A stretch of DNA of 64,000 bases, taken from positions 62,001-126,000 of the forward strand of contig CADABZ010000002.1 of NCBI GenBank assembly GCA_902786355.1, read 5' to 3'. This document shows positions 37,848 through 46,636 of this stretch, piece by piece. Position numbers and translations under genes: made by a program. Numbering within the stretch: position 1 is the first letter of the stretch; every line of letters starts with the position of its first letter. The stretch is from an uncultured Eubacteriales bacterium. GTDB taxonomy: Bacteria; Bacillota; Clostridia; Peptostreptococcales; Anaerovoracaceae. The notes beneath the pieces are model-generated. The model made no database searches and was not told the DNA's origin. It was given only the letters and a program-made list of their open reading frames with translations.

Positions 37848-40070
37848 ATGAAATCACTGGTAGCTATGACTTATTATCAGCTGATGCATTCTATCGCATT
37901 GGCACTGACATTTGATGAAAAGCCTAATCTGTATTTTTCAATGGATTTTCTCAATCCGGATGAAGTACTGCTTGAAAGGATAGCAGGTACGGGTGTTTTT
38001 AATGAGGTAAGAGGTATCACCTGGAGAGGGGAATTTCCGGAATTAGTCAAGGAACTCAGAAAGACATACAACGCTCCTGAAGAGGTAATAGACGAGCTTG
38101 GCTCATCACTTTTCGACAAGTATCTGGAGCCTCAGTATGAAGAAGACTTTGAAAACGCAGACAAAAGCGATGAGATCTTCATCTATAATGACTTCCAGTA
38201 CCACTACTACTATATCTGCAATCACTTTGAGAATATAGTCGGAGTCGAGGACGGATACGGGTCGCTCCAGCAGCAGATAGGTATCCACAGATTCAAAGGA
38301 GACAAGGAAAGGCTCGAGCCGTTTATCGAAAAAGGATACTACCCGGAGCCGCTGTACAGACACGAGAAGGTCAGAAAGATCATCAGCAGCACTGATTTTG
38401 AGGACCTTGATGAATACTACAGGTCCAAGCTCGTCGTCTGGGACTATAAGGATATAGTCGCGCAGAATGAAGAAGAATTCAAGAAGGCTCTTCTTTACAT
38501 TTTCGATGTGGAGAATATGGGAATAACAGGGAACAGCTCCCTGTATCTCGGACAGCCTCTCGACAGATCAAGATATTGCAACGCTGTTGACAACTATCTT
38601 CTGTGCAGGAAAATAATCAGAAATGAAAACATCGATGGGCTGAACGTGTACTATAAACCTCATCCGGCTGAAAGAAATGATCCGAGGGTGTACGGAAGTG
38701 AAAAGGCGAAAGTCCTTCCTAAGGATTTCCCTGTCGAGGTATTCAACTATCAGGATCAGAAATTTGACAGACTCGTCACATTCGGATCAACCGGAGCGTC
38801 TATTGCTACCTGCGCTAAGGATTCAAGAGTATACTTCACTCAGACTGAATTCACCAGGAAGGATGTCACTAACGCCATCAAGGAAGAGATCGCTGATGAG
38901 AAACTGGCGATCAACATGTTCATCAAAGCAAAAGAGATGACACCTGAGACTTATATTAATGTCTACAGCTGCATCTTCAGGAAGGCGTATGTCAGGACAA
39001 GTCTCTATCTGCTCATTCCGCAGGGCAGCCTGGAAGAATACAGAGAATACTTTGACCGGGCTCATCTGCATGATAGAGTAAAAGAATATAAGGATCAGAT
39101 CAGCGGCACGAGGGAGGAGAAACTCTGGCATAAAGAGCTGGGATGGATCAAGACCTGGCTTGACAGATATGATCCATATATCGAATTCTGTGAAGTGGCT
39201 TCCTATGATGACTGGACGATTTACAGAGAAGTCATGAGCGGCAGAAAGGATTATGATTATGCGATGCTGCTGGATGAAGGCAATCCGGGATTCGCTCTTA
39301 CCAATGAGATCGCGGGATCTCTGAGAGCGCGCATCCATCCGGTCATATTCTTCAGACTTCAGACAACTATCACCAACGCCAACAACAAACCTGTTAAGAT
39401 TGCTCTTAATCCGGGCTATCTGGGAGATAACTATAACGGAGATATAATCAACAAGGTCTGGCACCGTGAGGTATTAAGACGTTTTGAGGAAGAGGGAGAG
39501 CTGACCAGGGAAAATCTGGGACGCCTGACTGCCGATTACGTTGGGTATATAAGGAAGAGAGAAGATTTTACACTTAATGTGACCGCCGACAGGTTCTTTG
39601 AGATCGAAGACGGAAAGAGCTATTTCGGCGAACTGGCGCAGCAGATCATCAACGAAACAGAAGAGGTCACAGAAGAGGTCACAGAAGAGATCAACGGCAG
39701 ACTTGCGAACGTAGTCTATGACTATTATGACTGGCTGGTCGTAAACGGCAAAAGTCCGTTTACACTCTTCGCTTCTGATGTGGTAGAAGATCTTATCGAG
39801 GACAAGGACTATCAGTTTGAAGTATATAAGATCTTTGCTGATGCGATGCTCAAGGACCGCGCAGTTTCCAACTCAAGAGGACTGATACAGGATATCAATT
39901 TCTATCAGGGAATGAAGCCGCTGATCGATAAAGCGGCGGAAAAAGGACTTCTCACAAGGATGGAGAATGTCCAGAGAGTAAAAGACAAGATCCGCATCAA
40001 ACGCAGGATCAGGAGGATGTACAGGAGAATCTTTAATAACAGTGGAAACGATAAGAACAATAATAAATGA
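37848..40070 (+). CDS. Putative sialyltransferase-like (GT52-like) glycosyltransferase
   Basis: A 740-residue protein opening with MKSLVAMTYYQLMHSIALAL, a start like that of GT52 and related sialyltransferases. YYKPHPAERND and VTFGSTGASIATCAKDS are the CMP-sugar-type GT-B motifs. Residues beyond about 370 form a long charged C-terminal region of unknown role, ending in a strongly basic tail (KIRIKRRIRRMYRR) that could bind the membrane. It is a good candidate for the transferase that uses the CMP-nonulosonic acid made upstream. It begins after a GAGGGG ribosome site. Its 3' end overlaps the tagG start by 29 bases. Confidence 0.62.
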   Translation: MKSLVAMTYYQLMHSIALALTFDEKPNLYFSMDFLNPDEVLLERIAGTGVFNEVRGITWRGEFPELVKELRKTYNAPEEVIDELGSSLFDKYLEPQYEEDFENADKSDEIFIYNDFQYHYYYICNHFENIVGVEDGYGSLQQQIGIHRFKGDKERLEPFIEKGYYPEPLYRHEKVRKIISSTDFEDLDEYYRSKLVVWDYKDIVAQNEEEFKKALLYIFDVENMGITGNSSLYLGQPLDRSRYCNAVDNYLLCRKIIRNENIDGLNVYYKPHPAERNDPRVYGSEKAKVLPKDFPVEVFNYQDQKFDRLVTFGSTGASIATCAKDSRVYFTQTEFTRKDVTNAIKEEIADEKLAINMFIKAKEMTPETYINVYSCIFRKAYVRTSLYLLIPQGSLEEYREYFDRAHLHDRVKEYKDQISGTREEKLWHKELGWIKTWLDRYDPYIEFCEVASYDDWTIYREVMSGRKDYDYAMLLDEGNPGFALTNEIAGSLRARIHPVIFFRLQTTITNANNKPVKIALNPGYLGDNYNGDIINKVWHREVLRRFEEEGELTRENLGRLTADYVGYIRKREDFTLNVTADRFFEIEDGKSYFGELAQQIINETEEVTEEVTEEINGRLANVVYDYYDWLVVNGKSPFTLFASDVVEDLIEDKDYQFEVYKIFADAMLKDRAVSNSRGLIQDINFYQGMKPLIDKAAEKGLLTRMENVQRVKDKIRIKRRIRRMYRRIFNNSGNDKNNNK
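39657..39692 (+). repeat. Three 12-base tandem repeats inside the GT52-like gene
   Basis: ACAGAAGAGGTC is repeated three times (last copy has one change), encoding TEEV-TEEV-TEEI. The unit keeps the frame, so copy-number change by slippage would alter a charged linker without truncating the protein. Confidence 0.8.
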
Positions 40071-40848
40071 ACACATATCGTTCAAAGCGCAGATATTCAA
40101 TCTGGCAAAGTCTGATCTGATCAAGACGTACAGAGGAGCAGCTCTTGGCTGGGCATGGGCGCTGATCAAGCCGATGATCACTCTGTTCGTCTTCTGGTTT
40201 GCTTTTACAATCGGACTCCGTTCAGGAAAGCCGGTAGAAGGCTATCCGTTTTTCCTGTGGCTTGAGTCAGGATTCCTGCCATGGTTTTTCATGTCGGAAC
40301 TGATCACAGGAGGTGCAGCGTGTATCAGGAAATACAGTCATCTCGTCACCAAGATGAAGTTCCCGATATCGATAATCCCGACATATGTAAATATTTCGCA
40401 TCTGTATACGCATATATTCCTGTGTGTTGTTACTGTAGTGCTGTTCATGTGCTTCGGATACATGCCGGATAAATATCTGCTGCAGATACCGCTCTATATG
40501 CTCATGATGTTCATGTTCTTTACGGTATGGGCTCTTTTTGCCGGGCTGCTTTCAGCAATCAGTAAGGATTTTCAGAATCTTGTCGGGTCATTGTCACAGG
40601 CTATTTTCTGGATGTCGGGTATCATCTACAATGTCGATACGATCCAGCATGACTGGGTCAGACTGCTGCTCAAATTCAATCCTGTCACTGTTATCTCAAG
40701 CGGATACCGCAAGGCTTTTATATACAAGCAGTGGTTCTTTGAAGACAAGATCGAATTGCTGTGCTACTGTGTAACACTTCTGGTATTTACTATGGGCGCC
40801 CTGTGGGCATACCGCCGGCTCCGCAAAGAAATCCCGGATGTTCTGTAG
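40042..40848 (+). CDS. tagG: Teichoic acid/polysaccharide ABC exporter, permease TagG
   Basis: The membrane part of an ABC-2 exporter that moves lipid-linked teichoic or capsular polymer across the membrane. The 268 residues have six hydrophobic segments and the family phrase YRGAALGWAWALIKPMITL near the N-terminus. It starts at a GTG inside the end of the upstream transferase gene, overlapping by 29 bases, with AGGAGA about 15 bases upstream. The ATPase partner follows after 17 bases. Export by TagGH supports a polymer built entirely in the cytoplasm by the enzymes encoded upstream. Confidence 0.92.
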   Translation: METIRTIINEHISFKAQIFNLAKSDLIKTYRGAALGWAWALIKPMITLFVFWFAFTIGLRSGKPVEGYPFFLWLESGFLPWFFMSELITGGAACIRKYSHLVTKMKFPISIIPTYVNISHLYTHIFLCVVTVVLFMCFGYMPDKYLLQIPLYMLMMFMFFTVWALFAGLLSAISKDFQNLVGSLSQAIFWMSGIIYNVDTIQHDWVRLLLKFNPVTVISSGYRKAFIYKQWFFEDKIELLCYCVTLLVFTMGALWAYRRLRKEIPDVL

Positions 40849-40865
40849 AAAGAGGATGGTAAAGC

Positions 40866-41681
40866 ATGGAAAATGAAGTAGTGATACGTTTTCAAAACGT
40901 AACCAAGATATACAAGCTGTACAAGAGCAGCCGGGACAGATTCAAAGGCCTGTTCTCCAAGAAGATCAAATACAAGGAAAACAAAGCCATCAACAACCTC
41001 TCCTTCGAAGTCAGAAAAGGCGAGAGCGTGGCTCTGTTCGGGCGCAACGGATGTGGTAAATCCACGACCCTCAAGATGGTAACAGGTGTTACCTTTCCTA
41101 CCGAGGGAGAGATATATGTAAAAGGCAAGGTCAGCGCTTTGCTTGAGCTGACTGCTGGTTTTGACAATGAGTCCACGGGACGCGAGAACATCGGCTTCAA
41201 GTGCAGCCTGATGGGCATGACAGAAGAAGAGATCGCGGCCGTTGAAGAAGATATCATCGAATTTGCTGATATCGGAGACTACATAGACCAGCCGCTGAGA
41301 TCCTATTCAAGTGGTATGAAGGCAAGACTCGGCTTTGCCATAAGTGTCAACTCCAATCCTGACATACTGATCGTAGACGAGGCACTAAGTGTCGGAGACA
41401 AGAACTTCCAGAAGAAGTGCAAGGACAAAGTCGCGGAAATCATGGCGAATGATGACGTTACGCTGCTGTTCGTAACACACTCATTGTCTACATCCAGAGA
41501 TTTCTGCGAGAGAGGCATCGTTCTGGAAAAAGGTGTCAAAAAATTCGACGGACCGATTGATGAAGCGATAGACTTCTACGATCCGGCCAATGCTGAAGAG
41601 AGAGCAGCCGCAAGGAAGAGAGCAGCTGCCAAGAAAGCAGCTGAGGAGAAAGCAGCTTTAGCAAAAAAACAGGAGGCATAG
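40866..41681 (+). CDS. tagH: Teichoic acid/polysaccharide ABC exporter, ATPase TagH
   Basis: The nucleotide-binding subunit of the exporter. Walker A is GRNGCGKST, the signature is YSSGMKARLGFA (a form typical of TagH/KpsT/RfbE exporters), and Walker B is ILIVDEALSVGD. The 271 residues end in an Ala/Lys/Glu-rich helical tail of about 30 residues in place of the longer extracytoplasmic domain of Bacillus TagH. It lies 17 bases after tagG. Only 3 bases separate it from the MoxR gene, whose ribosome site AGGAGG is inside the end of tagH. Confidence 0.93.
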   Translation: MENEVVIRFQNVTKIYKLYKSSRDRFKGLFSKKIKYKENKAINNLSFEVRKGESVALFGRNGCGKSTTLKMVTGVTFPTEGEIYVKGKVSALLELTAGFDNESTGRENIGFKCSLMGMTEEEIAAVEEDIIEFADIGDYIDQPLRSYSSGMKARLGFAISVNSNPDILIVDEALSVGDKNFQKKCKDKVAEIMANDDVTLLFVTHSLSTSRDFCERGIVLEKGVKKFDGPIDEAIDFYDPANAEERAAARKRAAAKKAAEEKAALAKKQEA

Positions 41682-41684
41682 AAA

Positions 41685-42644
41685 GTGCACGAAAGAACGG
41701 TACAGGCTGTGTACAAAGCTACGCAGGCTATCAACGAAGAAGTAAGTAAGGTAATAATCGGTAAAGAGGATGTCATCCGTAAGGTGCTCATGAGCATCCT
41801 TGCCAATGGACATATCCTCCTCGATGACGTACCGGGTGTCGGAAAGACTTCCCTTGCGATCGCTCTGGGAAAGACACTGGGCATGAAGTATAACAGGATC
41901 CAGTTCACACCGGACGTGCTGCCGTCAGATATTGTCGGCTTCTCCGTATTCAACAGAGAAGACAATACTTTTGTCTATATGCCGGGAGTCATCAACAGCA
42001 CCAACCTGGTGCTCGCAGACGAGATCAATCGTACTTCCAGCAGAACTCAGGCTGCGCTGCTTGAGGCAATGGAAGAGAAACAGGTAACAGTCGACGGACA
42101 GGCTCACAAGCTGCCTGATCCTTTTATCGTTATCGCGACGCAAAACCAGGTCGGCGCAGCCGGAACACAGGTGCTTCCTCATGCACAGATGGACAGATTC
42201 CTCGTCAGGCTGGCGATAGGCTATCCTGACAGGGACAGTGAAGTGGCAATAATCCAGGGCAGACAGACCATGGATCCATACGCTTCCGTAAAGCAGATCC
42301 TCGATACCGAGGCTGTTCAGGCTATGCAGACTGCGACACTTCAGGTGACGATCAAAGAACCTCTTGTCAGATATATCGCTGATCTCGTTGCCGCAAGCCG
42401 CGACAACCAGAACATAGAACTCGGCATCAGCCCGAGAGGAGCGATCGCTGTCAGCCACATGGCCAAGGCGAGCGCACTGATGCAGGCAAGGGACTATGTG
42501 ACAGAGGATGATATCCGCGGAGTGTTCACAGATGTATGCGCTCACAGGATCCTCCTGACACAGAAGGCCAGAGCAGCCGGAACTTCAGCTCAGGACATCC
42601 TTGGTCTGATACTCGATAATGTGAAGTCGCCGGGCAGTATATAG
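41685..42644 (+). CDS. MoxR family AAA+ ATPase
   Basis: A chaperone-like AAA+ ATPase that usually works with VWA or DUF58 proteins in assembling or modifying envelope complexes. The 319 residues show Walker A DVPGVGKTSLA, the pore region FTPDVLPSDIVG, Walker B LVLADEINRTSS, IATQNQ (sensor 1) and ELGISPRGAIA (sensor 2). The start is a GTG at 41685 with AGGAGG 8 bases upstream, inside tagH. It is followed by DUF58 and a membrane protein, the standard MoxR module, here embedded in a teichoic export operon. Confidence 0.92.
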   Translation: MHERTVQAVYKATQAINEEVSKVIIGKEDVIRKVLMSILANGHILLDDVPGVGKTSLAIALGKTLGMKYNRIQFTPDVLPSDIVGFSVFNREDNTFVYMPGVINSTNLVLADEINRTSSRTQAALLEAMEEKQVTVDGQAHKLPDPFIVIATQNQVGAAGTQVLPHAQMDRFLVRLAIGYPDRDSEVAIIQGRQTMDPYASVKQILDTEAVQAMQTATLQVTIKEPLVRYIADLVAASRDNQNIELGISPRGAIAVSHMAKASALMQARDYVTEDDIRGVFTDVCAHRILLTQKARAAGTSAQDILGLILDNVKSPGSI

Positions 42645-42660
42645 GAGTCAGATTACTCAG

Positions 42661-43800
42661 ATGTTGATCAGAAGAATAGTATGCTGCATCCTCATAGCTG
42701 CAGCTGCAATATTATATCTGTTCTCCAACGAGACTGTGACACTTGCTCTTCTTATAACGGCGATCGCTGTTCCCGCGGCATCGCTGGGGCTGCTGAGATT
42801 CTCAGGAAGGAATATCAGCATCAGCCTCGAAGGCAAAGCTCCTTCGGCTGACCACCGCAATGTCCTTCTGACCATGACCAATCCGGATATCATACCGGTC
42901 GCTTCTGTAGATGTGGAAGTAAGGTGCGTCAACAAGAGGACAGGGGAGACTGACGTCTACAGGATCAGCAGGCCCCTGCCGCCGAAAGGCAGCTGTGAGA
43001 CAGAGCTTGAAGTCATTCCGGGACATGCCGGCAGATATGTAGTATCCATAGTATCCGCTGAGATCGCGGATACTCTCGGTATATGGAGCAAAAAAGCAGA
43101 GTGCTCAGGAGAAGAGCGCCTTACTGTGATGCCTGAGATGTTCGACATACAGCTCGCATATACAAGCAGCGCGGCTATGCTCGAAAACGACAGATACAGA
43201 GCGCATGTCAGGGGAAATGACCCGGGAGACATAACCGGAATCAAAGAATATGTGCCGGGAGATCCGGTAAGGAACATACACTGGAAACTGACAGAGAAGA
43301 CAGATAAGCTTCTTGTCAAGGAACTTGGCAACCCGGTCACCGACCAGTTTCTGGTCATACTCGACACAGCTCCGGACATCGCGCAGGATCCTTTTGCTCT
43401 TGATGCAGCAGCATCAGTCTACGCGTCGGTCATACAGTCTATACTCAGCGACGGATATGTCCTGTCCGCTGCATGGACAGACCCTGATACCGGAAAAGCT
43501 GTCATCAGAAAGATACAGGACGAGACAGAAGCATCTGCTGCAGCGGATGAATATCTGGCTGTGCCAAGCGCGGGCCCTAGCGCTTTCGGCAGGATAGAAA
43601 GGGACATAGCTGAGAGCAGATATGCTCATATCATAATAGTAGGCTCAAGGATACCTGAAGGCATCGAAGCCATTACCAACGGTTGTCAGGTCACATTGCT
43701 TCTCTACGGAGCAGAGGGCTCGACAAGCGAGACAAATCTCACTATAGCCGGTTTCCACAGAGGCTCATATCAGAAAGAGCTTGCCGGCATTGAGGTATAA
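42661..43800 (+). CDS. DUF58 domain membrane protein
   Basis: A partner of MoxR ATPases. Two hydrophobic segments near the N-terminus (about 5-50) anchor it. The DUF58 signature is intact around residue 200: IKEYVPGDPVRNIHWKLTEK (the YxxGDxxRxIxW motif). A VWA-like part follows: LVILDTAPD. The 379 residues match the family. It lies 16 bases after moxR. The substrate of this module is unknown; in other bacteria DUF58 proteins link to transglutaminase-like membrane proteins. Confidence 0.88.
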   Translation: MLIRRIVCCILIAAAAILYLFSNETVTLALLITAIAVPAASLGLLRFSGRNISISLEGKAPSADHRNVLLTMTNPDIIPVASVDVEVRCVNKRTGETDVYRISRPLPPKGSCETELEVIPGHAGRYVVSIVSAEIADTLGIWSKKAECSGEERLTVMPEMFDIQLAYTSSAAMLENDRYRAHVRGNDPGDITGIKEYVPGDPVRNIHWKLTEKTDKLLVKELGNPVTDQFLVILDTAPDIAQDPFALDAAASVYASVIQSILSDGYVLSAAWTDPDTGKAVIRKIQDETEASAAADEYLAVPSAGPSAFGRIERDIAESRYAHIIIVGSRIPEGIEAITNGCQVTLLLYGAEGSTSETNLTIAGFHRGSYQKELAGIEV

Positions 43801-43806
43801 CACGAT

Positions 43807-45201
43807 TTGAAAATAAAACTGCCAGAGATACAAAAGAAAAAGAAGACTGAAGAACCGGATGAGGGGATGATAACCTTCGGCCTCTACGAATCTGCTCCGG
43901 ACAGCTTTGAAGTCAGCGTCAGAAATGATGAGCCGATATTAAAGTGCCCGGATGAGGATGCAGAAACGGGATGGAAGAACTATCTTGTCCTCAATATTTC
44001 AGGTGCCTGTATTCTTGTGACAGTGTTAAGCATATTCCTCACCGCCGCATACGCAGGAAGCCTGATACCTTTTACAGCTGCAGGGATGATCCTCTATCTG
44101 GGGATCACCATGGCAGAGGCAGTAAAACCCGGAAAACTCAGATGGATAATAGCCGTGGCCGCAGCAGTGATACTCATAGCAACCGTGGCTGTATGGCATG
44201 CGAAGATCGGCGGAGGGCTTGCGATCCTTTCAGGATATTTCTACGACATGGCAGAGCAGGCGCAGGCATATCTCTATGACAGATTCACCGTATCCGAAGA
44301 AGCCATGATGTCTTCAGTGCTCTGCACCCGCCTTGCGGTGATCTGGCTCTCATGCCTCGCAGGTCTGATCCTTGCGTTGCCGCCTGCACGTTACCGCAGA
44401 GGAGTCTCTGTATTCCTTGCAGGATTTGTGATGATTGCTTTTGCCTACTACGGGCTGATCCCATCATGGATATGCATCGGGATACTGATCCTCGCCGGCA
44501 TCATAGCAGTCTCAAAAGGCAGTTTGCTGTCATCAGTACCCCTGCTGCTGATAGCCGTGCTCCTCTTTGGCGCTGTGATGCTGATCTCTCCGGGAGAAAG
44601 CCTGACGATATCCAGAGCGGATGAGACCTTCAGGGACAAATTCGCACTCAGATCTTCATTCATTGAGAGTCCGGAAGATCAGATGAATGATCTCACCGAG
44701 CTTCAGAAGGAAGACTTGCTCGAAGAAGAACAGGAGCAGCAGGAAGAAGAAAACAATTCAGCTTCTTTGAAAATGATAAGGACCATTGCGGTGCTCTTCT
44801 TCATACTTGCCGCTGTCACAGCGGCAGCCGTGCTGCTGTGGAGAAAGCTGAAGAAGCGCATAGATATGAACAGAGCCGGAATAGATGCAGTGGATAACAG
44901 GGAGGCAATCAAAGCCATGTTCCCGTACTGTGTCAGATGGCTCCAGTCATACGGCATAGAAGCAGCCGGAAAGCCATTCTCTGCGCTCACGCCGGAGGTG
45001 AGAGAAGAGATGAGCAGAGAATACGCTTACAGATATGAAGACATGTATGACCTCTGGCAGGAAGCATCGTACAGCGACCATGAGATGTCAGATGACCAGA
45101 GGAAGGAGATGTCCGGCTTCATGCATGAAACTATCGACATTATCAGAGAAGGATCAGATTTTAAAGACAGGATCCTCACTAAGATCAGATACGCCTTGTG
45201 A
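43807..45201 (+). CDS. Multi-pass membrane protein resembling TgpA without its transglutaminase core
   Basis: The third gene of the MoxR-DUF58 module, started at a TTG 6 bases after DUF58, with GAGG about 13 bases upstream. The 464 residues carry about seven membrane segments between 58 and 260. A short extracytoplasmic stretch of about 60 residues follows, rich in Glu/Gln, then another membrane segment (about 320-345) and a cytoplasmic DUF4129-like C-terminus (FPYCVRWLQSYGIEA). In the usual TgpA layout the stretch between the last two membrane parts is a transglutaminase domain of roughly 150-200 residues; here it is missing. The assignment rests on layout and neighbours. Confidence 0.65.
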   Translation: MKIKLPEIQKKKKTEEPDEGMITFGLYESAPDSFEVSVRNDEPILKCPDEDAETGWKNYLVLNISGACILVTVLSIFLTAAYAGSLIPFTAAGMILYLGITMAEAVKPGKLRWIIAVAAAVILIATVAVWHAKIGGGLAILSGYFYDMAEQAQAYLYDRFTVSEEAMMSSVLCTRLAVIWLSCLAGLILALPPARYRRGVSVFLAGFVMIAFAYYGLIPSWICIGILILAGIIAVSKGSLLSSVPLLLIAVLLFGAVMLISPGESLTISRADETFRDKFALRSSFIESPEDQMNDLTELQKEDLLEEEQEQQEEENNSASLKMIRTIAVLFFILAAVTAAAVLLWRKLKKRIDMNRAGIDAVDNREAIKAMFPYCVRWLQSYGIEAAGKPFSALTPEVREEMSREYAYRYEDMYDLWQEASYSDHEMSDDQRKEMSGFMHETIDIIREGSDFKDRILTKIRYAL

Positions 45202-45241
45202 TAACAGCGAGTCTGTACTTCACTCTTTACCGAAGGAAATA

Positions 45242-46636
45242 ATGGAAAGAAAAACGAACCGAAAATTTCTCAGGATACTATGCATCGCGTCAGTGCTCGT
45301 GCTGATGCTGCTTTTGTGCGGCTGCAGGACAAGACTGACCAACAATGATGAGGTAATCTCCGTGGCCGCTGAAGAGGATATGTTCAAACAGGCGGAGTAT
45401 GAGATGAGAAGAGACGAGCTCGGACTTGGCAAAGCACCGAAGCCTTTCTTCAATGGATTCGGATCAGCACCTGAAGAGGAAAACTTTGCTGAAGGAAGTG
45501 ATGATATGCAGGCGCTCGAGGAGTACGAGCCTCCTGATGAGAATGAGAACGTCATAGAGGTGGATGACACAGCACCGAAGAAAAAAGCCAGAGGGACAAG
45601 CAGGAAATCTAAAGATGGATCCGGTGAAAGTGAAAGTGAAAAAGAAAACTACGAACCGGCGCCTCAGCTGATCACAGTAACATTAGATCCAAACGGCGGG
45701 GAATGTGAGAAAGAAACCATAGAGGTTGAAATCGGGGAACCATATGGGAAACACGAAGAACTTCCGGTTGCCACCAGAGAAGGCTACAAGTTTACAGGAT
45801 GGACAAGGACCTATGATGGCAAAGTGGTAAACATCGATGCAGATTATACTGTTGATGTAACAAAACCACATACACTCAGAGCAACATGGGGACAGGAGGT
45901 CTTTAAAGTAACATTCGATTTAAACGGCGATGGTGCAAAGGTCGTATCCGGAGAGACAACCATGTCTATCCAGAAGGGAGGAAATTATGGCAAGCCTCCT
46001 GAAGTCGACCGCAGAGGATACCTGCCTGAGGGCTGGTACACAGAAGCCGGAGATGGAAAGGGAACTAAGATAGAGGCCGGAGACAAGTTTACCGTCAACA
46101 AGGATCAGACACTTTATGCTCACTGGAAGAATGATCCGGAAGGCTACTGGAGGAAGAAACTGGAAAGCACTACTGCCGGTCTGGATAAGACAAGCAGGAT
46201 CGTCTGCAGCGTTGAGACTGATGATGAAAATCTTTGGGCTCTGATCGAGGAATGCGGAGGCAGAGCGCCTGAAGGTGATGAGGAAGATCAATTTGTTGTA
46301 GCCTTCGCTGATGACATGAGTCAGGCTGAAACTATTGCAGAGAGACACCCGGGAAAGAAAGTGGTCGTTGTATCGAAAGAACCGGCTGCTGCGGATGACG
46401 GAAGATCTCTGTACTCCAGGCTGCTTCTTCTGAACGCTCTGAATAACAACGGATATGAAGAGGCTATCAGCGGATCCAAAGAGGATCTCAAAGTAACAGA
46501 TGAAGACGATACACTTATTAAAGTGATAGATAAAACCGTGAAAGAAACGCCTGCTCCTGATCAAGGCGGGAACGCTGCTCCGGATGCCCCTGAGGCAGGA
46601 GCGGGATCCGGTACAGGACAGGCAGTGGAAGGATGA
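45242..46636 (+). CDS. Lipoprotein with two InlB-type B-repeats and a unique C-terminal domain
   Basis: Start chosen at the ATG at 45242 after AAGGAAA; the frame is open 69 codons further, overlapping the previous gene, without meaningful sequence. The 464 residues begin with a lipoprotein signal (MLLLCGC, acylated Cys at about 33). An acidic linker and a Lys/Ser-rich patch follow, then two B-repeat/Flg_new units (REGYKFTGWTRTYDG; RRGYLPEGWYTEAGDG). The last 170 residues contain a globular region (TSRIVCSVETDDENLWALIEE) that I do not recognise, and an Ala/Gly/Pro-rich end. It sits between the MoxR module and two glycerophosphotransferases, overlapping the next gene by 4 bases. Confidence 0.8.
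   Translation: MERKTNRKFLRILCIASVLVLMLLLCGCRTRLTNNDEVISVAAEEDMFKQAEYEMRRDELGLGKAPKPFFNGFGSAPEEENFAEGSDDMQALEEYEPPDENENVIEVDDTAPKKKARGTSRKSKDGSGESESEKENYEPAPQLITVTLDPNGGECEKETIEVEIGEPYGKHEELPVATREGYKFTGWTRTYDGKVVNIDADYTVDVTKPHTLRATWGQEVFKVTFDLNGDGAKVVSGETTMSIQKGGNYGKPPEVDRRGYLPEGWYTEAGDGKGTKIEAGDKFTVNKDQTLYAHWKNDPEGYWRKKLESTTAGLDKTSRIVCSVETDDENLWALIEECGGRAPEGDEEDQFVVAFADDMSQAETIAERHPGKKVVVVSKEPAAADDGRSLYSRLLLLNALNNNGYEEAISGSKEDLKVTDEDDTLIKVIDKTVKETPAPDQGGNAAPDAPEAGAGSGTGQAVEG

Noticed and set aside
39657-39692. CRISPR-like or regulatory repeat
   Set aside because: Three contiguous 12-base units inside a reading frame, no spacers; simple tandem duplication in coding sequence.
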